Shown: positions 8,131 to 15,457 of the stretch, one piece after another
Layout of the letters: every line of letters starts with the position of its first letter
Position numbering within the stretch: the stretch's first letter is position 1
Virus record (IMG/VR): IMGVR_UViG_3300044464_000108
Coordinates: 28,034-92,033 of that record
Direction: 5' to 3' (one strand)
DNA length: 64,000 nt
Origin: a virus
Program-made: the position numbers and the translations under genes
Notes under the pieces: model-generated
Database searches by the model: none
Told to the model about the DNA's origin: nothing
Seen by the model: the letters and a program-made list of their open reading frames with translations, nothing else

Positions 8131-8463
8131 ATGAACCTGATCCAACTCGAGCCTCGTTTTCTAAGGCATGCGGTCCGGCACGATCATGAATGGTGCGAAG
8201 AGGTTGAGCTAGCCGTGGCGCAAGGGGTGACCTTCCTCTGCCCGAAGTGTTTCGAGCTCAATGGGGGGCCCGTCGGCACGCATTCGGTGCTCGTGTGGTT
8301 TCGTGATCGAGGAGTCGCGGACAACGTGACGCCGGGCCCGGGACGATGGGAGCTCAAGGGCATGACGCTCGCCGACATCACGCTCGCGCCTTCGATCAGT
8401 CTTTCGACGGGGTGCAAGTGGCACGGCTTCGTCACGAACGGGGCGGTCTCAAGCTGCGGATAG
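8131..8463 (+). CDS. Zinc-site protein resembling DUF6527-like phage proteins
   Basis: A 110-residue protein with a CPKCF pair (residues about 37-41), the segment PGPGRWELKG, and a C-terminal LAPSI...CKWHGFVTNGAV signature. Small proteins with this Cys/His/HGFVTNG ending recur in tail and baseplate regions of phages and resemble DUF6527 proteins; their function is not established. It is transcribed with the baseplate genes: the stop is followed 15 bases later by the LysM protein. Confidence 0.6.
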   Translation: MNLIQLEPRFLRHAVRHDHEWCEEVELAVAQGVTFLCPKCFELNGGPVGTHSVLVWFRDRGVADNVTPGPGRWELKGMTLADITLAPSISLSTGCKWHGFVTNGAVSSCG

Positions 8464-8466
8464 CGG

Positions 8467-8472
8467 TATCGT
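8467..8472 (+). promoter_or_regulatory. Hexamer TATCGT, 6 bases before LysM baseplate protein
   Basis: TATCGT-N6-ATG (8479), with no Shine-Dalgarno site; a leaderless start is inferred. Confidence 0.5.
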
Positions 8473-8478
8473 CTCGGC

Positions 8479-9702
8479 ATGGCCGGACCCCCGCCGAGCG
8501 TCGTACGGATCGAAGAGCTCATCTCGTCGAGCTTGAAGGTGAACCGCGTGCTCGAGATGGTTGGACCCGGCGGCCCCTTTCGCGGCGCGGAGTGGGAGAG
8601 CACATACGGTCTCGCGACGTCCTTCTATCCGGGCAACCCGGAAGGAACGCAGCATGTCCTAGGCCCACAAGAAGCGCCGAGCGAGTGGAAAGGCGAGTGG
8701 AAGACGACGCGCATGATCTCCGCGCCGTCGAACTACATCGACGCGGAGGGGGCAACGGAGCGAAAGATCACGATCGCTTTTTCGATGTATCAGATCGTGG
8801 ATTCGTTCCAGCAACGGGGCTCGCTTCTTCGTGTGACGTGGGCAGCCGATCAAGGCCGGCGCATCGTTCGACTCGGGAGGATCAAGAGCCTCAAGATCTC
8901 GCCCGATCGAATCGACGACATCCCATGGTCCATAAGCTTCGAATGGCTCGGGCGCGGGGGACTGCAACAGAAGGTCGCGACCTTCAAGCAAGACAACACG
9001 CTTGCGCAGCAAGGCGCGATCAATCTTGAGATGAACCAACTCGTCGCGGATCTTGAACAATCGAGCTTTGTGAGCTCGGTTCACGGGCTTCCGTTTTCGG
9101 CGAACGACTTCAGCTTGGGGGATCTCGAAGCGCTCGCAAACCTTCCCGGGCAGCTCATGAAGGATCTCAAGCAAGTCGTTACGCGCCTTCTTTCGCAGGT
9201 GAAAAAGGTCGGAGACATCCTCGCGACGGTTGCATCGATCCCGGCGGACATCGCCGATCAAGCGCTCGACATCGCCGAAGAGGTTGCCGCGACGCTTGCG
9301 CAGTTCATTGATCAGATGTCGCGCGAAGTGCCCGAGAAGTACGTAACGACGGGAACGACGAACGTTGGGCAGTTCTTGCAGGTCGCGAAGTTCTACGGCG
9401 GATCGATACGACAAGCGCAGTCGTGTCTCGATGCGGCGGTGAACTTCCGCGAAGCCGTGAAGGCGCGGCGCAGCGCGTACGCATCGAACCGATCAAGCGG
9501 AGACGCGGCGGGGCCGGCGGACATCTTGGGTGTCTACCTCGCGCACTCGGGCGAGACCTTCGCGAGCATCTCGACGAAGTTCTACGGCACGCCTGACAAC
9601 GGGGTTGCCATCGCGAAGGCGAACGGGTTCCCGGGCTATCAAGTCGAGCCGGGCCGGCACTCGCTCATCATCCCGAACTTGCAGGCCTTGAAGAAGCAAT
9701 GA
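8479..9702 (+). CDS. LysM-containing baseplate protein
   Basis: A 407-residue protein with an N-terminal beta-rich domain (residues 1-160) resembling tail-tube initiator/baseplate proteins of contractile phages, a helical middle (170-320), and a C-terminal LysM domain (about 343-404: GVYLAHSGETFASISTKFYG, then IAKANGF and PGRHSLIIP). LysM domains bind peptidoglycan-like glycans. Such baseplate LysM proteins link the tube end to the hub. The gene's 3' end overlaps, tail to tail, the leftward gene that ends at 9668. Confidence 0.75.
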   Translation: MAGPPPSVVRIEELISSSLKVNRVLEMVGPGGPFRGAEWESTYGLATSFYPGNPEGTQHVLGPQEAPSEWKGEWKTTRMISAPSNYIDAEGATERKITIAFSMYQIVDSFQQRGSLLRVTWAADQGRRIVRLGRIKSLKISPDRIDDIPWSISFEWLGRGGLQQKVATFKQDNTLAQQGAINLEMNQLVADLEQSSFVSSVHGLPFSANDFSLGDLEALANLPGQLMKDLKQVVTRLLSQVKKVGDILATVASIPADIADQALDIAEEVAATLAQFIDQMSREVPEKYVTTGTTNVGQFLQVAKFYGGSIRQAQSCLDAAVNFREAVKARRSAYASNRSSGDAAGPADILGVYLAHSGETFASISTKFYGTPDNGVAIAKANGFPGYQVEPGRHSLIIPNLQALKKQ

Positions 9703-9943
9703 ACTGAAGAAGCGGCGCTTCCTCGCTTCGTGCCGCTTGGACTTCGAGCTCTTCGGGTGGACAGCGGAGCTCAGTCGCAGCAAGCGCGCGAGCCTTGTAC
9801 CAAGTTTGCTCTTGGACTTTGCATTGCCTGCCACTCATCCGATGCTGAAAGACCCAATAGACGGGGTGCGCGGAAGACGTCGAGGTCTTCTCGGAGGGTT
9901 CGGCACCATGCTTGATCTTCGTGGGTTTCGTGGGGCGCTTCAT
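9668..9943 (-). CDS. Small leftward protein of unknown function
   Basis: A 91-residue basic protein (MKRPTKPTKIKHGAEPSE...) on the minus strand, one of only two protein genes so oriented. It has its own CATCAT-N6-ATG promoter-like element (9949-9960), and its end overlaps the LysM gene by 35 bases. Its helical stretch YKARALAATELRCPPEELEVQ has the look of a small single-domain protein. It lies just downstream of the Dam-like gene and may be part of the same inserted island. No function is assigned. Confidence 0.6.
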   Translation of the reverse strand: MKRPTKPTKIKHGAEPSEKTSTSSAHPVYWVFQHRMSGRQCKVQEQTWYKARALAATELRCPPEELEVQAARSEEAPLLQFIASSRPASSG

Positions 9944-9948
9944 GATCG

Positions 9949-9960
9949 GATGATGACGCG
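9949..9960 (-). promoter_or_regulatory. CGCGTCATCATC element for leftward small gene
   Basis: On the minus strand this reads CGCGTCATCATC, with CATCAT exactly 6 bases before the ATG at 9943. Its presence in the opposite orientation shows the motif follows genes, not coding strand composition. Confidence 0.6.
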
Positions 9961-10638
9961 CTAGCGCTTCACGTGCCCGATCCCATCGAAGAAATGCTCG
10001 AACCGATCGAACGGGTCGGGCGCTTGATGCGGGTGCACGAACACGATCACGCTGGCGTGTGTGTTGCCGGACTTGGGAGTGAAGAACCCATTCGAATCGA
10101 TCGACAGAAACGAGATGCGACGGGAGGGAATGCAGAGGGGGAAGCGGGCGGCATGGGGAAGGATGCCGCCGGGCCCGCCTCCCAAGAGCTCTTGGGAGGC
10201 GGGATTGACTTGGGTCGTTTGCAGGATCTCGATTGAGAACCCAAGAAAGATCGCGGCGCTGACTCGTCCTAAGTGAAACTCGCTCACGAGCTTGAACCAC
10301 CATGCTTTCGCGCTCGACTGCACGGGCCCTTTGCATTCCGACCCGTCTTCGTAGAAGGCACCCTTGTGACCCTTCACACGGTGGACTTCCACTCCTCGAA
10401 AGTCGCAGATGCCGCCGGGAGGATTGAGAAAGACGCGTCCATGCCAGGGTTGAACGAAGCCGTTGTTCGCCTTCGAGTAGAAGCCTCTTGCCTTGACACT
10501 GATCTCGTTCGCGCGAAGGCACGACGCGGGATCGAGATCGATCGCTCCGAGGGTTGAACGTGCAGCTTCGACAATCTCGGGAGGAGTGAAGTGCTCGTTC
10601 GACTCGGAAGAGTGGCGCGATTTGGTTTTTTGAATCAT
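9961..10638 (-). CDS. Dam-type DNA N6-adenine methyltransferase
   Basis: A 225-residue protein matching the phage Dam family (DNA N-6-adenine-methyltransferase): HFTPPEIVEAA (residues about 16-26), IDLDPAS (33-39) and the catalytic NPPGG (about 71-75). It transfers a methyl group from S-adenosylmethionine to adenine, most often in GATC in this family. It reads against the surrounding baseplate genes and has its own CATCAT-N6-ATG element, so it is a moron-like insertion. A dispersed palindrome with two GATC sites sits just upstream, between it and the rightward baseplate gene. Target specificity is inferred from the family. Confidence 0.8.
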   Translation of the reverse strand: MIQKTKSRHSSESNEHFTPPEIVEAARSTLGAIDLDPASCLRANEISVKARGFYSKANNGFVQPWHGRVFLNPPGGICDFRGVEVHRVKGHKGAFYEDGSECKGPVQSSAKAWWFKLVSEFHLGRVSAAIFLGFSIEILQTTQVNPASQELLGGGPGGILPHAARFPLCIPSRRISFLSIDSNGFFTPKSGNTHASVIVFVHPHQAPDPFDRFEHFFDGIGHVKR

Positions 10639-10643
10639 GCGGA

Positions 10644-10655
10644 GATGATGACGCG
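10644..10655 (-). promoter_or_regulatory. CGCGTCATCATC element for the Dam-like gene
   Basis: Minus-strand CGCGTCATCATC, with CATCAT exactly 6 bases before the ATG at 10638; the same arrangement as the rightward members. Confidence 0.65.
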
Positions 10656-10665
10656 AGGTCTGCGC

Positions 10666-10685
10666 TCGGAAGATCGATCTTCCGA
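10666..10685. repeat. Dispersed 20-bp palindrome, copy 2
   Basis: Perfect 20-mer in the divergent gap between the leftward Dam-like gene and the rightward baseplate hub, between both promoter-like elements. AGGGG flanks the right arm. Confidence 0.9.
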
Positions 10686-10693
10686 AGGGGTGC

Positions 10694-10699
10694 TAGCCT
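10694..10699 (+). promoter_or_regulatory. Hexamer TAGCCT, 7 bases before baseplate hub start
   Basis: TAGCCT-N7-GTG (10707); leaderless spacing. Confidence 0.5.
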
Positions 10700-10706
10700 C
10701 CGAGCC

Positions 10707-12434
10707 GTGCGCGAGTACCCGATTCAAAGCTATTGGCCGTCCTGCAGGCTTCGTTTCATCGTTCGATTCGACGAATTTGCGGCGCACAACCTCCCGCCCG
10801 TTCCGAAAAAACCCCCTCAAGTGCGGGGCGGTAAGTCGAAGGATCCCACGCTGCAGGTGAAGCAAGACGGCAACGCGTTCGTCATCGGGGGCGACACAGC
10901 CGACGGGACGAAGGGGGGACCGCAGAAGGCGACGAGCTCAAGCGACGGTCGCACGTTCGTGATCGATGGGATCATCCCGAAGCGGTGCACGCTTCACCGG
11001 AACGGGATCCGTACCGCGGACACGCTTTCCGCGGAACTCTCGTTCGCCGATCTGCCGTTCGATCCTCGTGTGCTTCGCGCAGTTGCGGTCGAAGCGTTCC
11101 TCGGCTCCCTAAACGAGCAAGACTTTCAACGGGGTGTAGCAGGTGCAGCGCCGGGCGAGCATGGACCGAACGATGCCGAGCCGTTGCTCGTGCTCCCCGA
11201 AACGTTCAAAGACGGTCAAGGGCGCACACGATCCAACCTTCGCTTCCAGGGCTGGATCGATGAATGGGAAACATCGTTCGCCGACGGAACGCCGATGGTG
11301 AAGATCGAGTGCACGGACAACACCCGTTTGCTCATTGAGCAAGAAGCTCCGCCCAAACTCACGATGTCCCCCGACAAGACAATCGATCGAGCCATCGCGG
11401 ATTACTTGTCGAACTTCCCTCAGTTCCGTGGGCTCGCCGTCGAGTATCGCCCGGCGGGAATCTCGATCCCGACGTTGAAAGGTGTGCTCGCGAAGACCGC
11501 CTACAAGCCGACCCTTGGGCCTTCCCCTCAAGGTGGCTCGAGCAAGCTCACGGTCTGGGACTACATCACGGATGTTTGCGGAGCCGTGGGGCACACGGTG
11601 CGGATCGTGGGGATCACAATTGTGATCCAGCGCGCGCGCACGCTGTACGGCTCGAAGTTCGCCGGGCGTCCTGACGATCCCTTTGAGGGACGGATCTTGC
11701 CGAGCGGTCGACAGATCAACAACCGCCTGTTCGTGTACGGCCGCAACATCGACACGCTCTCGTTTAAGCGGAAGATCACGCGCTTCGGTCCGACGAACAT
11801 CGAAGTGCGCTGCTACTCGGGCAAGCGGAAGAAGACGCTCGTCGTGCGCTTTCCGTTGAAGGGAGATCGCGTCGTGAAAGCGATCCCGGGGGATCAGACG
11901 GATCAGAAGTGGAGTGTCGTTCGCGTCACGGGCGTGGACGACGAAGCAACCCTTCGCGTTGTCGCGCAAGGCTATTACGAGAGCTTCGGCCGGAGCGAAC
12001 TCGAGGTGAACTTCTCAACCAAGAACCTCGCGAGCTTTGGCGGAGACTCTTTGGATCCCGATTGCTTTGATGCGGAAGCCGGCGACACGGTGGAGATCGA
12101 AGTCACGCGCGAGCAAGACTCCTACAACACGATCGCGTCCATCGAAGAGCAGGTCTCGACGCGCGCGGCCGACTCGCTCAAAGCCATCGGCTACGACGCG
12201 AAGCTTGCGAACGCGTATCAGTCGGCAGTGAACAACGTCGGGTACCCCACGACGTTCAAGATTCGCGATCTCACGTTCGATTGGGATGACTCCGACGGCG
12301 TGAAGATCCACGGAACTGCGGTGAACTATGTCGAGGTGAGGAGCAACGCAAAGCTCCCCGACGGGGAAGAACCGCCCGAAGCCGGCACGACAACCGCGAA
12401 GCCGGTCAAGGTCACAATCGAGGGCGAACTATGA
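10707..12434 (+). CDS. Baseplate hub protein (gpD/gp27-like)
   Basis: A 575-residue protein directly before the spike/gpV-like gene, the usual place of the hub protein of contractile phages (P2 gpD, T4 gp27). It shows hub-like strand-rich segments: an N-terminal domain (residues 60-200), FQGWIDEWETSFADGTPMVKI (about 180-200), and a long central region with FVYGRNIDTLSFKRK (about 344-358). The hub holds the spike and forms the end of the tube. GTG 10707 is the first start after TAGCCT. It overlaps the next start by 4 bases (ATGA). Confidence 0.7.
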   Translation: MREYPIQSYWPSCRLRFIVRFDEFAAHNLPPVPKKPPQVRGGKSKDPTLQVKQDGNAFVIGGDTADGTKGGPQKATSSSDGRTFVIDGIIPKRCTLHRNGIRTADTLSAELSFADLPFDPRVLRAVAVEAFLGSLNEQDFQRGVAGAAPGEHGPNDAEPLLVLPETFKDGQGRTRSNLRFQGWIDEWETSFADGTPMVKIECTDNTRLLIEQEAPPKLTMSPDKTIDRAIADYLSNFPQFRGLAVEYRPAGISIPTLKGVLAKTAYKPTLGPSPQGGSSKLTVWDYITDVCGAVGHTVRIVGITIVIQRARTLYGSKFAGRPDDPFEGRILPSGRQINNRLFVYGRNIDTLSFKRKITRFGPTNIEVRCYSGKRKKTLVVRFPLKGDRVVKAIPGDQTDQKWSVVRVTGVDDEATLRVVAQGYYESFGRSELEVNFSTKNLASFGGDSLDPDCFDAEAGDTVEIEVTREQDSYNTIASIEEQVSTRAADSLKAIGYDAKLANAYQSAVNNVGYPTTFKIRDLTFDWDDSDGVKIHGTAVNYVEVRSNAKLPDGEEPPEAGTTTAKPVKVTIEGEL

Positions 12435-13480
12435 GGCGCGGTCGTCCCCCGCCGCCCATGGATCAACGGACGATCGCCGAAGCGTTCGTCTTTCCTGGCT
12501 CTGACCCGCGGCAATGGGTGAGCTACGGAACGGTCGACGACGACGACCCCGTGACGTTCGATCCCGACTACGGGCCTTTGGTGGCGGTGACGCTGCAGCC
12601 GTCGAACAAGTCGGTGCATTGTCGCGTCGCAATGCCGTTCGCTGGCAATGGCGAGGGGGAATATCACCCATTCGTCGCGGGGGACGAAGTGATCGTCCTG
12701 ATCCCCGAAGGGGATGAGCGAGCGGATTGCGCGATCGTCGGTCGCTTCACGAACAGCATCGACAAGTTCCCGCTCGAGTCGGTCGGCGGACAAGATCCGA
12801 CGAAGAACAACTTCGGGTTTCGCCGGTACCGCACGCCGTTCGTCGAAGAGGCGGCGGGCCCTTGGATGATTCGGCAGGCGACGACGGGCGCGCTTCTCAG
12901 CATCGACAAGAACGGCTCGCTTACGTTTCGCGATGGGGCGAAGGATGTGCTGCAGATGAGCGCCGACGTGTTCGGCTTTCAGTCCGCGGACTCGAAGTTC
13001 TTGATGCAGCTCGACTTGACCGGGGGACGTCTCACGTTGCAGGTGGACGACGCGTTGCTCACGATGACGAGCTCGCACGCGAGCCCGCAACAGAGCGCGA
13101 TTGCTGTTCCGGGCATGTTCAAGCTGAGCGCGAAGGCGAACCCCGCGGGAGAGCATGTCCTCACGACGGAGGCGCTCGGGAACGTCCTTGCGGCTTTGAT
13201 GACGACGATCTCGACGCTCTTCACGGCAGCGATTGCACCTTTGGTGACCCCCGCTCCCGGTGCGCCGCTCGGAGCTTTGATCTCGGCACCTCTTGCCATT
13301 GCGCTACTTCCCACGACGGTTGCAGCAGCCATGACGACAGCAGCCGCAGCGCCGCTCAATCCAGCCATCGCAGCGGCGATCTTTGCGGCTTTCTCGGCAG
13401 GCGCTCAGAAGCCTCCCCCTGTACCGGGGTCGGGACAGCTCTTGCCGGGTATCGGCTCGCCGGGTTTCTTGACCGGGTGA
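12431..13480 (+). CDS. Baseplate spike protein (gpV / gp5 OB-fold type)
   Basis: A 349-residue protein with an N-terminal OB-fold-like region (residues about 30-100: YGPLVAVTLQ, VAGDEVIVLIPEGDE, CAIVGRF) as in gpV/gp5 spikes, followed by a strand-rich repeat region (120-230) of the spike type (GALLSIDKNGSLTFRDG, LTLQVDDALLTM) and an Ala/Pro-rich hydrophobic C-terminus (255-349). The spike sits at the tip of the tube and pierces the envelope. ATG 12431 overlaps the hub stop. Confidence 0.75.
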   Translation: MRRGRPPPPMDQRTIAEAFVFPGSDPRQWVSYGTVDDDDPVTFDPDYGPLVAVTLQPSNKSVHCRVAMPFAGNGEGEYHPFVAGDEVIVLIPEGDERADCAIVGRFTNSIDKFPLESVGGQDPTKNNFGFRRYRTPFVEEAAGPWMIRQATTGALLSIDKNGSLTFRDGAKDVLQMSADVFGFQSADSKFLMQLDLTGGRLTLQVDDALLTMTSSHASPQQSAIAVPGMFKLSAKANPAGEHVLTTEALGNVLAALMTTISTLFTAAIAPLVTPAPGAPLGALISAPLAIALLPTTVAAAMTTAAAAPLNPAIAAAIFAAFSAGAQKPPPVPGSGQLLPGIGSPGFLTG

Positions 13481-13486
13481 TACCGT
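13481..13486 (+). promoter_or_regulatory. Hexamer TACCGT, 7 bases before HNH gene start
   Basis: TACCGT-N7-GTG (13494). The HNH gene may have taken over a start site that belonged to the following baseplate gene. Confidence 0.4.
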
Positions 13487-13493
13487 TGCCTCT

Positions 13494-13946
13494 GTGAAGC
13501 ACGGGCATGTGAGCATTCGAAGCGGAAAGTGGAAAGCAACGCCGACTTATTCTTCGTGGAAGAGCATGAGAGCGCGATGCATGCACAAATCCAACCCGCG
13601 TTATCACCGCTATGGCGGTCGCGGCATCCGAGTCGCGAAGCGTTGGGATGACTTTCGATTGTTTCTTGCTGATGTTGGCGAACGGCCTTCGCTGCAGCAT
13701 TCGATCGGTCGAATCGATAATGATGGTCATTACGAGCCGGGAAACGTCGAATGGTCGACCGAACATGACCAGCAACGGAATCGATCCAACAACCGTCGGA
13801 TCACGTTCGACGGTAAAACAATGGTTGTGACCGATTGGGCGAAGAAGTTGGGTATCGATCCGAGACGAATCTTCGCTCGGTTGGCGAAGGGATGGTCGGA
13901 AGAAAGAGCCGTAACGACAGTCCGCGCAACGCGGTGGGGAGGGTAG
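13494..13946 (+). CDS. Free-standing HNH homing endonuclease
   Basis: A 150-residue protein with the organisation of phage HNH homing nucleases: SWKSMRARCMHKSNPRYHRYGGRGI (residues about 21-45), then HSIGRIDNDGHYEPGNVEWST (about 69-89), which holds the HNH catalytic residues, and a C-terminal helix-turn-helix-like DNA-binding part (VTDWAKKLGIDPRRIFARL). These enzymes cut an allele lacking them and spread by repair. It interrupts the baseplate cluster between the spike and the 14020 gene, whose N-terminal coding region begins immediately after it. Confidence 0.85.
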   Translation: MKHGHVSIRSGKWKATPTYSSWKSMRARCMHKSNPRYHRYGGRGIRVAKRWDDFRLFLADVGERPSLQHSIGRIDNDGHYEPGNVEWSTEHDQQRNRSNNRRITFDGKTMVVTDWAKKLGIDPRRIFARLAKGWSEERAVTTVRATRWGG

Positions 13947-14019
13947 CGTCATCGGATTCCCCCCGCCGCCGGATGGTCCGTCCCCCGAAATAAAAGCCGG
14001 GATCGATCTTGATGTCTCG

Positions 14020-14250
14020 ATGGCACCGAGTCCTTCGGGCTTCGAACTTTGCGGCTTCAAGTTCCCGCCGATCTTCAACTTCAACATCTCGTTCAACTTC
14101 AGCTTTCCGTTCGACTTTCAGTTCCCTCCGACGTTTTTCTTTGCGATCTCGCTCAAGTGCGATCTGTCGGATCCGCTCGATGTGGACTTCGGTTTCGGCG
14201 GGGGACGCGTTGGATCACGCGATTTGAATGCAGATCCGGAATTCGATTGA
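14020..14250 (+). CDS. Small CGFK-type baseplate protein, start unclear
   Basis: A protein of at least 76 residues with a segment rich in Phe/Pro, CGFKFPPIFNFNISFNF, followed by FPPTFFFAISLKCDLSDPLDV and a GGGR ending, a pattern I recognise from small myovirus baseplate-region proteins. ATG 14020 is the first canonical start, but the same frame is open back to 13915 and reads plausibly as GFPPPPDGPSPEIKAGIDLD just after the HNH gene, with only ATC (13951) as a start. The real N-terminus is probably upstream, by an unusual start codon or through a frame error at the C-run 13959-13964. Confidence 0.6.
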   Translation: MAPSPSGFELCGFKFPPIFNFNISFNFSFPFDFQFPPTFFFAISLKCDLSDPLDVDFGFGGGRVGSRDLNADPEFD

Positions 14251-14303
14251 AGGAGGATCCCGACGTCAAGAATTAGTCGGGGGATGTGCGCAGCGAACGG
14301 GGG

Positions 14304-14309
14304 TAAGCC
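14304..14309 (+). promoter_or_regulatory. Hexamer TAAGCC, 6 bases before 14316 start
   Basis: TAAGCC-N6-ATG; a variant of the late hexamer. Confidence 0.4.
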
Positions 14310-14315
14310 TTGGGG

Positions 14316-14648
14316 ATGGCAAACGCAAACCCAAGAGCACTCGACATCACGCTCGACGACATGTCGCCCGATTGCAGCGCTCCCCGTTACAAGGCGGCTG
14401 CCGATGCGTTGATCGAAGAGTTGAAGGTCATCCAACAATCGCGGGGCACATCCGAGCTTGCGCAAGCGTTTCACAGCAAGGCGATCGAGTATGCGAACGA
14501 CTTCGCAAAGTGGACGCCGGATGCACTCCCCGACCTTGAGAGCCGGAGCCTGACCCAAGCGTCTTTCATCGCGTTCCGGGACAAGGTGCAGAAGTTTCTC
14601 GCGACGTATCGGAGTGGGCTTCGGAAGATCGATCTTCCGAAGGAGTGA
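14316..14648 (+). CDS. Small helical baseplate-region protein
   Basis: A 110-residue, mostly helical protein of unknown function between two baseplate genes. ATG 14316 follows TAAGCC by six bases and is preferred to TTG 14310. Its last codons are made by a copy of the dispersed palindrome, so the protein ends in LRKIDLPKE; that tail is probably an add-on rather than part of the original protein. It is not recognised as a member of a family. Confidence 0.6.
   Translation: MANANPRALDITLDDMSPDCSAPRYKAAADALIEELKVIQQSRGTSELAQAFHSKAIEYANDFAKWTPDALPDLESRSLTQASFIAFRDKVQKFLATYRSGLRKIDLPKE
14621..14640. repeat. Dispersed 20-bp palindrome, copy 3 (in coding sequence)
   Basis: Perfect 20-mer within the last codons of the 14316 gene, read in the frame that gives RKIDLPK. 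Confidence 0.9.
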
Positions 14649-14661
14649 CCCGAGCCGGTGT

Positions 14662-14667
14662 TAGGCT
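14662..14667 (+). promoter_or_regulatory. Hexamer TAGGCT, 9 bases before 14677 start
   Basis: TAGGCT upstream of ATG 14677, with slightly longer spacing than most. Confidence 0.4.
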
Positions 14668-14676
14668 CGGCGCATC

Positions 14677-15456
14677 ATGGCGGTTTCGATCATCATCAAC
14701 CAAGCAGCCGCACCTCCCGGAGTTGCCGGGAAAGCGCGGGAAGATCTCGCAACGGGGGTTGATGTCGCGCTGTCTCTCGCGGGCGGGCCCTTCCTCGCAC
14801 AACAATGGTCGTTCGTTCACAAGCCGATCGACATCTTCGCGGGGGTCGCGAGCTCCGCAGCGCTCGTGACTCCTGCAGCCGCAACGACCCTCGTCTCCCC
14901 GATCAACGTGCCGGGCACGCACTTCGTGCAGGTCGTCGTCAATTCGGGGGCGGGGCTCGGCGCGAGTGCGAACGATATCTCGCGCATCACGTTCTATTGC
15001 GGCCCGACGCTCAACATCGCGCCCGAAAAACTCCCGCGCCGCATTCCTGGGTTTCAAGAAACGACCGAACACAACGTCAATGATGTGATCAGCCCGATCG
15101 GGAATCCCGAGGGATGGTCGCGCGAGTGGTACCGATGGTTTGCAGCAATTCAGCGGCTCTATGACGGGCGCGTTTGGGCCGGCGGCCGGATTGCTCTCAC
15201 GGGTGCAGGCGCTGTCATCACGCGCGCGTTCAACATCACGAGCGCGGTTCGCACGGCGCAAGGTGTCGTCGATCTCACGTTCACCAACCCGATGCTGGAC
15301 GCGCTGTACGGCGTGACGGCGAGCCCGCGCAACGGTGCGGGTTTCATCTCGAACATCTCGGGCGAGACGGTGAACAAGTTCACGCTCACGCGCGCGAATG
15401 CGGCCGGCGCAGCAACGGATCTCGACTTCTCCTTTGCCGTTTTGATGGGGACCTAA
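14677..15456 (+). CDS. Baseplate/tail structural protein
   Basis: A 259-residue, strand-rich protein with Ala/Gly/Thr-rich segments (VSPINVPGTHFVQVVV, then NISGETVNKFTLTRANAAG near the C-terminus). It is placed within the baseplate cluster before the gp25-like gene, and the composition fits a wedge or fibre-attachment protein. I cannot name a family. ATG 14677 lies after TAGGCT. The next gene starts two bases after its stop. Confidence 0.6.
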   Translation: MAVSIIINQAAAPPGVAGKAREDLATGVDVALSLAGGPFLAQQWSFVHKPIDIFAGVASSAALVTPAAATTLVSPINVPGTHFVQVVVNSGAGLGASANDISRITFYCGPTLNIAPEKLPRRIPGFQETTEHNVNDVISPIGNPEGWSREWYRWFAAIQRLYDGRVWAGGRIALTGAGAVITRAFNITSAVRTAQGVVDLTFTNPMLDALYGVTASPRNGAGFISNISGETVNKFTLTRANAAGAATDLDFSFAVLMGT

Positions 15457-15457
15457 C

